Notes: a model not told the origin generated them from the sequence alone. A DNA stretch of 64,000 nucleotides from Epilithonimonas bovis DSM 19482 (GCF_900108115.1 NZ_FTPU01000008.1:1-64000), one strand, 5' to 3'. Shown: positions 8,915 to 18,746, numbered from the stretch's first letter. A program made the numbers and translations.

Positions 8915-10735
8915 TTATTGGCACGCAGGCGCTTTAAAACAATGCCATGCACCATCAGAATAGATTTTCAAACATTTATCTTCGGTATCGTAAACCATCA
9001 TGCCCTCCTGGGGTTGGCTGATATTTCCTAAGTTGGATTTTGCAATTCTTGTAATAACAAATCCTTTTGTATTTGATTCCAAAGCAATATGTGCAGAGCT
9101 TCTAGACATAGGCCATTGGTCAGCCTGCTCTGCGCCGGCCCTGTTGAGGGTCGTGATCCCAACTTTCACAGGTTGTGCTATACCGCTTGTATTAGCTGGG
9201 TTGTAACATACACAAGGGCTGATTTTCTTTCCGCTGCCATAACCGGTGATGTAAGTTGTTCCTATGACATACTGAGAAACTTTAATTTCATTTGTCCCCG
9301 ATGTATTCCAATTAATTGTATTAACAACATTACCGTTGAAAAGTTGTAAAGGTTCCAAGACTCCGCCAGAAGATTTGCTGCCAAAGAAAGAAACAGATCC
9401 CGATGGGCTTATTATCACTCTGACTGCTGGTGCAGAAAAATCACCTGTAATTTGCCAAATATTTGGAACTGCGCCACCGTATAGTTCTCCATCTGCAAAA
9501 CGGATATTTTGAGGAAGTGTAGAATCTCCTGCCTGAAACTGAATCTCTTTTGTCGCCAGAGCAACGCCATTAACCTCAAGATTAAACGAATTATCTAACG
9601 TGTATATATCAAACTGGAATCCAAAATCTGCTGCAGGTGCCGTGAATGTATAAGGCGTCCCATTTTTAGCTTCAAACGCTACACCGTCTGTTTCGGTAGA
9701 ACAACATGCAACAACAGAATAATCATAGGCACTTCCTATACCTTGTCCGCCCCTAGCTAGTGTTGGGATCCCGTTACTGTCAACAGCTCCACTAATACTA
9801 CCATCAGGATTAAGTTGCCCAATGGTGATATCACCATCACCTTCTATGGCATCATAACAGCCGTCTCCATCAGAATCCAAATCCAAATGGTTGGGAATCC
9901 CGTCACCGTCTGTATCTAAAAATATAGGCAAATCAGCACAAAGATTGTTAAACGCAATTCTTTGGTCGTTAGAAAATCCACCAGTAGATGCAGTATAGCC
10001 ATAATAAGCAGTATCCAAACCTCCAAGGTATTGTCTGATTGGATCAGAGGTTGTAAACATGTGACTTCCGGCATTTACACCATCCACAGTATAGCTGAGG
10101 GTTGTTGTTGTATAATCCCAGGTAATGATAACTGTATGCCAATTGCCGTCTTCAACATTACCATTTGTACCTATCGAAACTGGTTTACTAAGTGTTATTT
10201 GGTCACTGGTTGCCCAGATTGCTCCGTGGTCATCAGAGATGTCATAGTCCGTTGTCCCATTGATATTGCCTCCGTTGTCCCACGTGTCAACTTCCAGTGC
10301 GATGCCGTTTTTTATTCCTTTTGCTCCTAGACCCTGACCATTGTCTCCACTGGCTGTTTGCCCTTCAGCATCATTATGGAAAACTGCTGTAAAGCCATCA
10401 GCTCCATTACCATCTTTTGTACCTGCGTAGAATTGATATTTTAAAGTAAAACTTTTAGTGAAATCAACTTTCCCATTAGACCAGATTTGTCCCCCCTGAC
10501 TTGATGTGTCTGGAGTTAGCTGGACTTCATAAGGATACGTAGATATCTTAGTTGCAGGGATATTGGCATTCTCATTCAGTGCAAAAACATCGCGTAGATC
10601 TGTAATATTACCGATTCCTTTTTCAATGCAATCTGTGATACCGTCATTATCACTGTCCAGATCTGTTTGAGCATTTACTAATGTGAAGTTGGCCAATGAA
10701 AAAATTAAAGTGTATAATATATATTTATGTTTCAT
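8915..10735 (-). CDS. Exported L-type lectin-domain protein with calcium-binding thrombospondin-3-like repeats
   Basis: A 606-residue secreted protein. After the signal peptide (cleavage near Val-Asn-Ala-Gln, residue 23) comes a first Asp-rich LDSDNDGITD repeat, then a legume-lectin-like beta sandwich (about residues 50-265) with the segments DGFTAVFHND, IALEVDTWDN and WHTVIITWDY that mark L-type lectin folds. A second block of calcium-type repeats (DTDGDGIPNHLDLDSDGDG) follows, then a beta-rich region and a C-terminal copy of the short module shared with the next gene (GMMVYDTEDKCLKIYSDGAW). No type IX sorting domain is seen. It probably binds carbohydrate at the cell surface. It lies 38 bp downstream of an interrupted exported-protein gene and 16 bp upstream of its partner. 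Confidence 0.8.
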   Translation of the reverse strand: MKHKYILYTLIFSLANFTLVNAQTDLDSDNDGITDCIEKGIGNITDLRDVFALNENANIPATKISTYPYEVQLTPDTSSQGGQIWSNGKVDFTKSFTLKYQFYAGTKDGNGADGFTAVFHNDAEGQTASGDNGQGLGAKGIKNGIALEVDTWDNGGNINGTTDYDISDDHGAIWATSDQITLSKPVSIGTNGNVEDGNWHTVIITWDYTTTTLSYTVDGVNAGSHMFTTSDPIRQYLGGLDTAYYGYTASTGGFSNDQRIAFNNLCADLPIFLDTDGDGIPNHLDLDSDGDGCYDAIEGDGDITIGQLNPDGSISGAVDSNGIPTLARGGQGIGSAYDYSVVACCSTETDGVAFEAKNGTPYTFTAPAADFGFQFDIYTLDNSFNLEVNGVALATKEIQFQAGDSTLPQNIRFADGELYGGAVPNIWQITGDFSAPAVRVIISPSGSVSFFGSKSSGGVLEPLQLFNGNVVNTINWNTSGTNEIKVSQYVIGTTYITGYGSGKKISPCVCYNPANTSGIAQPVKVGITTLNRAGAEQADQWPMSRSSAHIALESNTKGFVITRIAKSNLGNISQPQEGMMVYDTEDKCLKIYSDGAWHCFKAPACQ

Positions 10736-10773
10736 TTATTTTAATTTATATTGATAACTGAGTAACTTGTTGT

Positions 10774-11334
10774 TTAAAAGTTGTTACCCGGTGCTCTGAT
10801 AAAAATTCTGTTCTGCTGCGTTTTAGCTGAGTATATGATCTGAAACGTGAAGACAGGTTCTTTGTGGATTAATGATTGTGTACCAATCTCAACCTGCGCA
10901 AGAAAAGGTCCAAAAAAGAGATTGTTTTCCTGTCGGTTATATTTGCCGGATTCAACAGTGCTTTTCTGAAACACCGAATTAGAAGTATTATCGCCATATA
11001 CCTTAGATGTACACAGTTTGTCCTGCAATTTTTTTGGTTTGTTAGACAAACTTCGTTGAGGTAAAACCGCTTTTTTTGAGGCGTTTGTATGCGATTTTTT
11101 CTTTACGGATTTTTCAACAGGATGCTGGTAGATAATCCGAGCATTATTAATATGTTCTGCCCCCGAGGCAACGGCATCACCGGCAATATAAAAGGTAGCC
11201 TCAGTTTTTTCTTTTGGTTAATTTGCCGGAGCCTCTTTTTCAGGATTGGCAAAAAACAGAGCAGGAAATAATAACAGGATAAAAAAAGAGGATACCTTTA
11301 CTGCAAATAGTTTTATGTATCCTCCTTTAATCAT
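10774..11334 (-). pseudogene. Exported protein gene interrupted by one in-frame TAA
   Basis: The 91-codon open frame at 10774-11049 is only the tail of a longer gene. Reading upstream in the same frame, an ATG at 11334-11332 opens 38 codons with a clear signal peptide (basic start, then FFILLLFPALFFANP), a single TAA stands at 11220-11218, and the frame then stays open through EATFYIAGDAVASGAEHIN into the 91-codon part. Ignoring the stop gives 186 codons. A near-consensus promoter lies just upstream, so the start is real. A single C-to-T change (CAA to TAA) would explain the stop. Either it is a recent pseudogene or a base-calling error. The product is unknown; the AGDAV segment resembles small exported Chryseobacterium proteins found beside such surface-protein genes. 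Confidence 0.75.
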
Positions 11335-11354
11335 TTGTGTTTTTTAATTGGTTG

Positions 11355-11386
11355 CAAAATTAGGCTTTAACACTTGCTGTGGCAAC
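11355..11386 (-). promoter_or_regulatory. Bacteroidota-type promoter for the surface-protein operon
   Basis: On the minus strand GTTG (11386-11383) is followed after 20 bp by TAATTTTG (11362-11355), fitting the -33 TTTG / -7 TAnnTTTG consensus. The ATG at 11334 lies about 20 bp downstream. Confidence 0.75.
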
Positions 11387-11474
11387 TAATTGGCGTTACA
11401 TTTTCATGAAAATGATAAATTCGCTGGCATTTTTAAAGATTACAGTCACCCAAATGCTAATTTACATCTGATTT

Positions 11475-12839
11475 TTATTCCTTAATCAATTTTTGTGATA
11501 AAAATTTTTGACTGTCTTTGATGAGGTTGATAAAATAGCTGCCGGGTTGCAATTCAGAAATATCAATACGGTTATTACTGCCGGAGATTTTTGTTGTGCG
11601 GATCAGTCTTCCTGTAGAATCCATAATATCGGCGGAGACATTGTCTGCGTTCAGATTATAGATATAGACGTACTCGGTGGTAGGATTCGGAGCCAATAGA
11701 ATTCCGTTATTACTGATGTCCGATACAGCAAGGTTTTCAGTTTTTATTTTATAGATATTACCGTTGGATGCGGCGATGTAAAGCTGTTTATTATTATCCT
11801 CGCCAAAAGTTGTAAAGTTATTTCCTGAAAATGCCGTTGTCCATACGATGGTGTTGGCATTGTCCAAAACGCCAATTTGACCGGAGCAATAATCCGCAAA
11901 AAGATATTTCGCCATGAGATCCTGATACTGGTTGCCACGGTAAACATAGCCTCCGGTAATAGAACATTTACCATCCGAGTGGCCGTATTGGGCAATCGGG
12001 AAAGTCATGGTGGATGAATCAGCGCAACCATTTGTATTATAGGTATTGTTTCCCTCGTAGCACTTCCAGCCATAATTAACGCCTGCAGAATTGACGGATA
12101 CTTTATTAATTTCTTCAATAGCGCCCTGTCCCACATCGGCAGTCATTGCTGTACCGGCTGTTCTGTCGAAAGAAAACTTCCATGCATTTCTAAGACCGAA
12201 AGCCCATACTTCATCTGCGCCATCTTTACCCACAAACGGATTGTCTGTCGGGATCGCATAACCTGATTCAGAATTAACATCTATTCTGAGGATTTTTCCC
12301 AAAAGTGAGTTTTTATTTTGTGCATTGTTATCAGGATCGCCGGTACCACCGCCATCGCCGGTAGAAATCCAAAGTTTGCCATCTGGTGCAAAATGGATAC
12401 TGCCACCGTTGTGATTAGCAAACGATTTGGGTATAGTAAGCATGATTTTTTCTGAGGATGCATCTGCTGTACTGGTCTCACCAGCATTAGCGGTAAAGCG
12501 CGAAAGCCTTACTGATCCGTCTGTTGTGTTATAATAAACGTAAAAGTAGCGGTTGACAGAAAACTGAGGATGAAACGCCAGTCCCAATAAACCACGTTCA
12601 CCATTATAAGTGATTCTGTCTGTAATGTCCAGAAAGTTACCAGTACCAAGGCTGCCATTTTCATTAACAATTTTTATGGTACCGGATTGCTGCACAACAA
12701 ATAATCTGTTGTCAGATGTGGGAGAGGCTATGATCTCGACAGGACTGGATAATCCCGATGCAAAATTTTCCAAAACAATCGTCTGCGCAGATAAACTTAC
12801 ATAAAAGAATAAACTGTATAAAAGTGTATAATTTTTCAT
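11475..12839 (-). CDS. Secreted PQQ-type glucose/sorbosone dehydrogenase-like beta-propeller with T9SS sorting domain
   Basis: A 454-residue secreted beta-propeller. The signal peptide ends near Ser-Ala-Gln. Residues about 22-365 carry the glucose/sorbosone dehydrogenase family landmarks: the ERGLLGLAFHP segment, NHNGGSIHFAPDGKLWISTGDGG, the LLGKILRIDV strand and the GLRNAWKFSFD motif. The last 75 residues (from LAPNPTTEYVYIYN to FLSQKLIKE) form a type A sorting domain for the type IX secretion system, so the protein is exported across the outer membrane and probably anchored or released. Related soluble enzymes oxidise aldose sugars with PQQ, but many family members lack shown activity. No PQQ biosynthesis genes are in the window. 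It is a single-gene transcript. Confidence 0.85.
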   Translation of the reverse strand: MKNYTLLYSLFFYVSLSAQTIVLENFASGLSSPVEIIASPTSDNRLFVVQQSGTIKIVNENGSLGTGNFLDITDRITYNGERGLLGLAFHPQFSVNRYFYVYYNTTDGSVRLSRFTANAGETSTADASSEKIMLTIPKSFANHNGGSIHFAPDGKLWISTGDGGGTGDPDNNAQNKNSLLGKILRIDVNSESGYAIPTDNPFVGKDGADEVWAFGLRNAWKFSFDRTAGTAMTADVGQGAIEEINKVSVNSAGVNYGWKCYEGNNTYNTNGCADSSTMTFPIAQYGHSDGKCSITGGYVYRGNQYQDLMAKYLFADYCSGQIGVLDNANTIVWTTAFSGNNFTTFGEDNNKQLYIAASNGNIYKIKTENLAVSDISNNGILLAPNPTTEYVYIYNLNADNVSADIMDSTGRLIRTTKISGSNNRIDISELQPGSYFINLIKDSQKFLSQKLIKE

Positions 12840-13025
12840 AACTGATTATTTTTTAATTAATTAAGAATTACCAAATTGCATGCCTTGGCAAAAAAAACAT
12901 GTTGTTTTTAACTTTGAACCTAATCCGTAGATCTTAAAATGGCCAGCAAAAATCCATCGTTTTTTTGTCTGAATCAATAAATACATATTTCTCATTTTCA
13001 AATTCTTATTTCAATTAGAAATGAT

Positions 13026-13033
13026 TATATTTG
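13026..13033 (+). promoter_or_regulatory. -7 box of secDF
   Basis: TATATTTG is an exact TAnnTTTG box. It lies inside the longest open frame, after the ATG at 13021, which argues that translation really starts at the ATG at 13063. No clear -33 element is seen. Confidence 0.6.
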
Positions 13034-13062
13034 CCGACTTAAATTATATATATCGTAAGAAA

Positions 13063-15972
13063 ATGCAAGGAAAAGGACTCGTTACATTGGTTGCCATCGT
13101 TCTTGGACTGATTTGCCTTAATGAGCTTCTGCCTTCTTTCTATGCTAATAAGATAGAAAACGAAGCAAAAGCCATCGCAGGAGATAATCAGGTAAAATAT
13201 CGGGCAGAGCTTGCCAGACTTTCTAAAGACACGCTTAATCTTGGGTTTACAAAACTGGATTATGCCTCTGCAAAACAGAAAGAGATGAAGCTCGGTTTGG
13301 ACCTTAAGGGTGGTATCAACGTACTATTGGAAATCAACCAGAGAGATTTGGTAAATGATCTCAGCAATTATTCTACAAACCCTGTTTTGATAGAAGCACT
13401 TAACCGTACAGATCAGGCTCAGAAAAATTCGAGTAAACAATACATCGAAGATTTTTTCACTCAGTTTGAGGCGGTTAACAAGGAGAAAGGTACCAACCTG
13501 AAACTTGCAGATCCAGAGATTTTTGGTAATACCAATCTTTCCGAGATCAAATTCAATACACCTGACGACCAGGTGAAAAATATTGTCAGAAAAAAAATTG
13601 ACGCATCCGTAGGAACCGCTTATGAAGTGTTGAGAACCCGTATTGATAAAATGGGAGTAACTCAGCCAAACGTTCAGCGTGTGCCGGGAACTGGTAGGAT
13701 CCTTGTGGAGATGCCGGGCATCAAAGATATCGACAGAGTTAAAAAAATGCTGGCAACGTCTGCAAAACTTCAGTTTTGGGAAGTGCAGATGGGACAGGAG
13801 GTATTACCTTATTTCTCAGAGCTTAACCAATTGGTGAGAGCCAAAGGTGACTCGATGGGCGTTTCCAAATCAACCAATTTGGTTAATCTGATTCAGCTTA
13901 ATTCAACGCCGGGGAATGCCGTGGCTAATGTTAAGTTGTCGGATACAGCCGTAGTTAACAAAATTCTTAACAGTGCTATTGCAATCAAAGCGAGACCTGT
14001 TAACTTAAAGTATACCCAGTTCATGTGGGGTTACAAGCCTGAGACTAATACGTCAAACAGTCTTGTATTGTATGCAATCCGTGGGAATATCAATCAGAAA
14101 GCTCCGGTTGACGGTGCTGTAGAATCCGCAAATATCAATTATGACCAGTTAGGCCGTATCGTGGTAGATATGCAGATGGATTCTAACGGTGCACGTGACT
14201 GGAAAACCATGACCGAGAAAAACAAAGGTAAAGTGGTAGCAGTTTCTTTGGATAACAGGGTTTACACGGCTCCTATGGTAAATGAAGTGATCCCTAACGG
14301 TAGGACACAGATTTCCGGAAATTTTACTCAGGAAGAAGCCAAAGATTTGGTAGACGTTTTGGGTGCTGGTAAATTGCCTGCCGGGGCTAAAATTGTTCAG
14401 GCAGATGTGGTAGGGCCATCTTTGGGTGCAGAGTCTATCCATGACGGTGTTATGTCGTTCCTCATTGCATTTGCGGTTATCATTGTTTACATCATTTTCT
14501 ATTATGGTGGGGCAGGGATCTACGCCGTTATTGCGATGGTTATCAACTTGTTTTATATTTTCGGGATTATGGATTCTATCGATGCTACGCTGACCTTACC
14601 GGGTATTGCAGGTATCGTATTATCTATGGCGATGGCGGTAGATGCCAACGTGATTATTTACGAGAGAACTAAGGAAGAGCTTTTCCGTGGAAAAGGAATT
14701 CTGGAAGCTTATAAAGATGGTTTCAAACATGCGATTTCTGCAATTATCGATGGTCACCTTACAACCCTGATTACGGCTATTATCCTTTATGTTTTCGGTA
14801 CAGGGCCAATCAAAGGTTTTGCAGTAACATTGATCATTGGTTTGATTATGACATTGTTTACCTCTGTATTATTGTCCAGGGTAATGATCTTCAGTAGATT
14901 AGAAAAAGGGAAATCCCTTTCCGTTTGGACAGCGCCTACCAAGAATTTATTCAGAAATACCTGGATCGATTTTATCGGGAAAAGAAGATATGCTTATATT
15001 TTCTCTGCCATTTTGATGGTGATTTCTATAGGTTCTATTGCTGTTAACGGTTTCAAATATGGTATCGACTTTACAGGAGGACGTAATTTTGTTGTAAGAT
15101 TCGAGAAACCTGTAGACGCAACCAAGATAGAAGAGAGCATCGGAAAACTGATGAAAACTACCGATGGGAAAAACAACATGGTAGAAGCCAAAACTTTTGG
15201 TAACACATCTCAGTTAAAAATTACGACTGATTATCTTATTGATGACGAATCGCTTAAAGCAGACCAAACTGTAGAACAAAAAATTTATGAAGGTCTTAAA
15301 AGTGATTTACCAGCCAATATGACACTGGCAGATTTCAAAGCGGCAGACAAAGGCCACGCCGGTATTGTGTCTTCTACCAAAGTAGGGCCTACCGTGGCAG
15401 ATGACATCACCACGCATGGTATCCTGGCGGTTGCAGCATCATTGATTGGTATCTTTATCTACATCTTGGTAAGGTTTGACAAATGGCAGTTCTCATTGGG
15501 TGCGGTTGCCGGTCTCTTCCACGATACAGTGGTGATCTTAGGCGTTTACTCGCTGTTTTATAAGATTATGCCGTTTAATATGGAGATCAATCAGGATTTT
15601 ATCGCGGCTATACTTACCGTAATTGGTTACTCAATCAACGATACTGTAATTATCTTCGACAGGATTAGAGAATACCTGCGCGAGAAAAAAGCGTTGACAT
15701 TGGCAGGATTGTTTGATGATTCTATCTCAAGCACGATTGGTAGGACGTTTAACACCTCTTTCACAACCATTTTGGTAATCCTTGCGATTTTTATCTTCGG
15801 TGGTGATAACCTGAGAGGCTTCATGTTCTGTCTGTTAATTGGTATTGGTTTTGGTACCTATTCATCCATCTTCATTGCATCGGCGACGGCTTACGACTTC
15901 CTGAGAGGTAAAAGGCACGAAGAAAACCCACATGGGAAATCTTCTACCGATAATCTGGAAGTAGCGAAATAA
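13063..15972 (+). CDS. secDF: Protein translocase fused subunit SecDF
   Basis: A fused SecD-SecF inner-membrane protein that uses proton motive force to help pull preproteins out of the SecYEG channel. I place the start at 13063 (Met-Gln-Gly-Lys-Gly), giving 969 residues, because an ATG 42 bp upstream precedes the probable -7 box and is not followed by family-like sequence. The SecD half has the first membrane helix, the KLGLDLKGGINV motif, the large periplasmic P1 region, and the helices containing the AMAVDANVIIYERTKEEL motif. The SecF half begins near residue 630 with FKYGIDFTGGRNF and has the IGYSINDTVIIFDRIRE motif. Fusion is the normal state in Bacteroidota. It stands alone, with a terminator directly after it. 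Confidence 0.96.
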   Translation: MQGKGLVTLVAIVLGLICLNELLPSFYANKIENEAKAIAGDNQVKYRAELARLSKDTLNLGFTKLDYASAKQKEMKLGLDLKGGINVLLEINQRDLVNDLSNYSTNPVLIEALNRTDQAQKNSSKQYIEDFFTQFEAVNKEKGTNLKLADPEIFGNTNLSEIKFNTPDDQVKNIVRKKIDASVGTAYEVLRTRIDKMGVTQPNVQRVPGTGRILVEMPGIKDIDRVKKMLATSAKLQFWEVQMGQEVLPYFSELNQLVRAKGDSMGVSKSTNLVNLIQLNSTPGNAVANVKLSDTAVVNKILNSAIAIKARPVNLKYTQFMWGYKPETNTSNSLVLYAIRGNINQKAPVDGAVESANINYDQLGRIVVDMQMDSNGARDWKTMTEKNKGKVVAVSLDNRVYTAPMVNEVIPNGRTQISGNFTQEEAKDLVDVLGAGKLPAGAKIVQADVVGPSLGAESIHDGVMSFLIAFAVIIVYIIFYYGGAGIYAVIAMVINLFYIFGIMDSIDATLTLPGIAGIVLSMAMAVDANVIIYERTKEELFRGKGILEAYKDGFKHAISAIIDGHLTTLITAIILYVFGTGPIKGFAVTLIIGLIMTLFTSVLLSRVMIFSRLEKGKSLSVWTAPTKNLFRNTWIDFIGKRRYAYIFSAILMVISIGSIAVNGFKYGIDFTGGRNFVVRFEKPVDATKIEESIGKLMKTTDGKNNMVEAKTFGNTSQLKITTDYLIDDESLKADQTVEQKIYEGLKSDLPANMTLADFKAADKGHAGIVSSTKVGPTVADDITTHGILAVAASLIGIFIYILVRFDKWQFSLGAVAGLFHDTVVILGVYSLFYKIMPFNMEINQDFIAAILTVIGYSINDTVIIFDRIREYLREKKALTLAGLFDDSISSTIGRTFNTSFTTILVILAIFIFGGDNLRGFMFCLLIGIGFGTYSSIFIASATAYDFLRGKRHEENPHGKSSTDNLEVAK

Positions 15973-15994
15973 AATCAGCTAAAAATTAAATATA

Positions 15995-16029
15995 AAAACA
16001 GCTCTCAATAATTTGGGAGCTGTTTTTTT
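15995..16029 (+). terminator. Intrinsic terminator after secDF
   Basis: Hairpin AAACAGCTCTCAA / TTGGGAGCTGTTT (one G-U pair) followed by at least eight T. Confidence 0.85.
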
Positions 16030-16184
16030 TTATCAGAATATGTTGGGTAATCTCTTTGTCAAAATATCACATTCTCAGGATGAAAGACGAGATAAGATAA
16101 GGCAATAGAAAAATCAGGCTTAAAATGGTATTCTATAAGTAGTGATGGGATCATTGGGGATTTCTTAACGATAAGAATTTCTTA

Positions 16185-16895
16185 TCATAATTTCAGATTG
16201 ATGCGTTGTTCCAACTCTGTAACGGCTTTACGGTATTGCAAAAAGTAAAGCAGGCCATACATCCAGAAAAACATAAAAATATAAGTGTAAATCAACGGTA
16301 TGTAGGATACTTTACCCAAATGCCCGTTTGTGAGCATTAAAAGCGAAATATTAAACTTTTCAAAACGGTCGTAGAAATTTATCAGGTTGAAAACAACAAC
16401 ATACATCCCGCTTAAAAAATAGATTAAGGTCCCTTTTTGGTAAATGCTGATGTTTCTTTTATCATTGGTTGTTGATGATTTGTAATATTTGTAAAATAGC
16501 ACAAAGGATAATAGAGTGACCAGGCCGATTACAATGTAAGAGAAAAGGAATAGATTCTGCGCCCAATCTTTCCTGAAATAGCAAAGGAAAACACTTAGCA
16601 GAAAAAACGGGACAAAGTATAAAATAGTTCTTTTAATCGCAAAAGAAATTTTACGATCAGTATTCCGTTGAAAAACGGTTACTTTTCTCAGTGGTAGATT
16701 GAATTTGTAGACCATTCGCAGTTCTTTTTCCCATGAAAGTTTTGCGGCTCCAAAAGCAGTTTCAAAATCTGTATTTTCCGTATTTTCTATTTGCTCTATA
16801 AAATGGTCTTTCACTTCCAGTAACAGATCCATCGGTAGTTTTTTAGAAATAAGATAGGCTGTAACGGCTTGGCCTTGTTCTTTTGTGAGCATCAT
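16185..16895 (-). CDS. Membrane protein of a PadR-membrane protein pair
   Basis: A 236-residue protein of unknown function. Residues 1-80 are soluble and helical, resembling the N-terminal segment of DUF1700/HAAS-like proteins (MLTKEQGQAVTAYL start, LLLEVKDHFIEQIE). Four or five membrane helices follow: about 92-108, 117-137, 153-172, 180-198 and 207-222. The start codon lies 1 bp after the stop of the PadR gene, so the two are translationally coupled. Pairs of a PadR repressor and such a membrane protein are common and often respond to envelope or antibiotic stress, but nothing in this sequence shows a specific signal. Confidence 0.75.
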   Translation of the reverse strand: MMLTKEQGQAVTAYLISKKLPMDLLLEVKDHFIEQIENTENTDFETAFGAAKLSWEKELRMVYKFNLPLRKVTVFQRNTDRKISFAIKRTILYFVPFFLLSVFLCYFRKDWAQNLFLFSYIVIGLVTLLSFVLFYKYYKSSTTNDKRNISIYQKGTLIYFLSGMYVVVFNLINFYDRFEKFNISLLMLTNGHLGKVSYIPLIYTYIFMFFWMYGLLYFLQYRKAVTELEQRINLKL

Positions 16896-16896
16896 T

Positions 16897-17223
16897 TCAA
16901 AAATTAAAAATAGTATTTAGGTTCAGTAGGTAGCTTTTCATTTCTTTTTCGTGAATTTTTTGTTGCTTCTTACCTTTGTCGGTCAGCAGGTAATACTTCC
17001 GGTCGCGCCCGTTGAAGTTTTGGATTTCCGAAAAAATAATGCCATCGCCCTCCAACTTATGCAGGATAGGATAAAGCGCGCCTTCTGTCATTTCCAGTTC
17101 GCCTTTAGTGAGTTCCTTTGCGCGCTGCGTCATCTGGTAGCCATACATCTTTACCTCCTGCGAAAGCAGCTTCAGAATGATATTTTGTAAAGTACCTTTA
17201 TATAATTTATTATTTTTTGGCAT
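16897..17223 (-). CDS. PadR-family transcriptional regulator
   Basis: A 108-residue winged-helix repressor of the short (PadR-s2) class. The pattern LYKGTLQNIILKLL, then MYGYQMTQ, ELTKGELEMTEGALYPILHKLEGDGIIFSE and GRDRKYYLLTDKGKKQQ is diagnostic. It heads a two-gene operon with the membrane protein downstream. The ten-base palindrome ATGTATACAT at 17248-17257, matching the ATGT/ACAT half-sites bound by PadR proteins, overlaps the -7 box of its own promoter, so autorepression is likely. It is divergent from an MFS pump gene, which it might also control, although the palindrome is about 270 bp from that start. Confidence 0.92.
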   Translation of the reverse strand: MPKNNKLYKGTLQNIILKLLSQEVKMYGYQMTQRAKELTKGELEMTEGALYPILHKLEGDGIIFSEIQNFNGRDRKYYLLTDKGKKQQKIHEKEMKSYLLNLNTIFNF

Positions 17224-17525
17224 GCCTAATTTTTTTATGCATTACAAATGTATACATAATTTTCTTATGTATAACCTTTACTTTTCTAAATAATAATATT
17301 TTTCTTACTTTTAAGTGAAGCTATACTCCTAGGAGCAATATACACTTCTAACTTGATTTGATTAATAAATAATTGAGATTTAATAGTTGAAAAGGATTTA
17401 ATCAATTGCCGACTTACTTTTTTAAGAATATTTTGGCATACAGAAAAATTGTTATCTTCGCCGATGATTGTATTAAAGCTAAATTAATCAGAAATCAGTT
17501 AAAATAAATCAAGTAATCACTACCT
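17224..17525. other. 302-bp divergent regulatory region
   Basis: No gene is seen. The left end holds the PadR promoter and operator. The right end holds a plausible MFS promoter: TTTG at 17432-17435, a 17-bp spacer and TATCTTCG at 17453-17460, one mismatch from TAnnTTTG. Confidence 0.55.
17245..17274 (-). promoter_or_regulatory. PadR promoter and probable operator
   Basis: On the minus strand TACATTTG (17252-17245) is an exact -7 box. The palindrome ATGTATACAT (17248-17257) overlaps it, and a second ATGTATAA half-site lies at 17267-17274, about two turns away. Confidence 0.65.
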
Positions 17526-18746
17526 GTGAAAAAGACACAAAAATCCGCTGCCATTGGCTTTATCTTCATCACGCTACTGATAGATATTACAGGCTGGGGA
17601 ATCATCATCCCAGTGGTTCCAAAACTAATTGAGGAGCTTATCCATGCCGATGTGAGCGAGGCGGCCAAATACGGTGGTTGGCTGAGTTTTGCTTATGCCT
17701 TTATCCAGTTTGTATTTTCCCCACTGGTCGGAAATTTGAGTGATAAATATGGTAGGCGACCAATTATTCTGTTATCACTTTTTGGGTTTTCTATTGATTA
17801 TATTTTCCTGGCTTTATCTCCTACAATATGGTGGCTTTTTGTCGGGCGTATCATCGCAGGAATTACAGGAGCTAGTGTTACCACAGCAAGTGCCTATATT
17901 GCGGATATATCAACCGACGAAGACCGTGCTAAGAACTTCGGGCTAATTGGTGCCGCCTTTGGTCTGGGCTTTATCATTGGTCCCGTACTGGGTGGTATTT
18001 TAGGTCATTACGGTTCCCGGGTACCGTTTTACGCGGCTGCGGTTTTGTGCATGGTTAATTTTATTTACGGCTATTTTGTATTACCCGAAAGCCTTGATAA
18101 AGAAAATCGAAGAGCATTTGACTGGAGACGCGCCAATCCGATTGGTTCGCTAAAATTGTTGCGGAAACATCCTGAAATATCAGGACTGGTCATCTCATTA
18201 ATATTGATTTATATTGCATCGCATGCTGTGCAGAGCAACTGGAGTTTTTATACCATGTTCCGTTTTAACTGGGACGAGAGAATGGTGGGTATCTCTCTGG
18301 GTGTTGTAGGGCTTCTTGTAGGGCTGGTGCAGGGCTTGTTAATTAGATGGATTAATCCGCTGATAGGTGACCGAAAGAGCATTTATTATGGATTATTGCT
18401 CTATGGGATTGGGATGCTGTTGTTTGCTTTTGCTACAGAAGGCTGGATGATGTTTGTCTTTTTGATTCCGTATTGTTTGGGTGGTATATGTGGTCCGGCG
18501 TTGCAGTCGATTATTACCAAAAATATCCCGTCTAATGAGCAGGGAGAGTTGCAGGGTGCACTTACCAGCCTTATGAGTGCAACTTCTATTATAGGTCCGC
18601 CGCTGATGACCAATCTGTTTTATTATTTCACACACAAGGCTGCACCTTTTCAATTTCCGGGAGCTCCTTTTTTTCTGGCATTTCTGCTGTTTATAGCGAG
18701 TATTTATTTTGTTTATATCAATTTTAGCAAGAAGAAAAAGTCGTAA
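17526..18746 (+). CDS. MFS drug:H+ antiporter, TetA-like
   Basis: A 406-residue major facilitator with twelve predicted helices, read from a GTG start. The N-terminal half has [15 protein letters not shown] in helix 1, the motif A loop [11 protein letters not shown] between helices 2 and 3, and motif C-like [12 protein letters not shown] in helix 5, which mark drug:H+ antiporters of the TetA/TCR type. Chromosomal homologues of this form are common in flavobacteria, and the sequence by itself does not show tetracycline export. The gene is monocistronic and divergent from the padR pair. Confidence 0.85.
   Translation: MKKTQKSAAIGFIFITLLIDITGWGIIIPVVPKLIEELIHADVSEAAKYGGWLSFAYAFIQFVFSPLVGNLSDKYGRRPIILLSLFGFSIDYIFLALSPTIWWLFVGRIIAGITGASVTTASAYIADISTDEDRAKNFGLIGAAFGLGFIIGPVLGGILGHYGSRVPFYAAAVLCMVNFIYGYFVLPESLDKENRRAFDWRRANPIGSLKLLRKHPEISGLVISLILIYIASHAVQSNWSFYTMFRFNWDERMVGISLGVVGLLVGLVQGLLIRWINPLIGDRKSIYYGLLLYGIGMLLFAFATEGWMMFVFLIPYCLGGICGPALQSIITKNIPSNEQGELQGALTSLMSATSIIGPPLMTNLFYYFTHKAAPFQFPGAPFFLAFLLFIASIYFVYINFSKKKKS

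Noticed and set aside
13021-13062. ATG at 13021 as the secDF start
   Set aside because: It precedes an exact -7 box and adds 14 residues unlike SecD.
17526-18746. Acquired tetracycline-resistance gene
   Set aside because: TetA-like motifs are shared by chromosomal drug antiporters, and base composition and surroundings show no sign of transfer.
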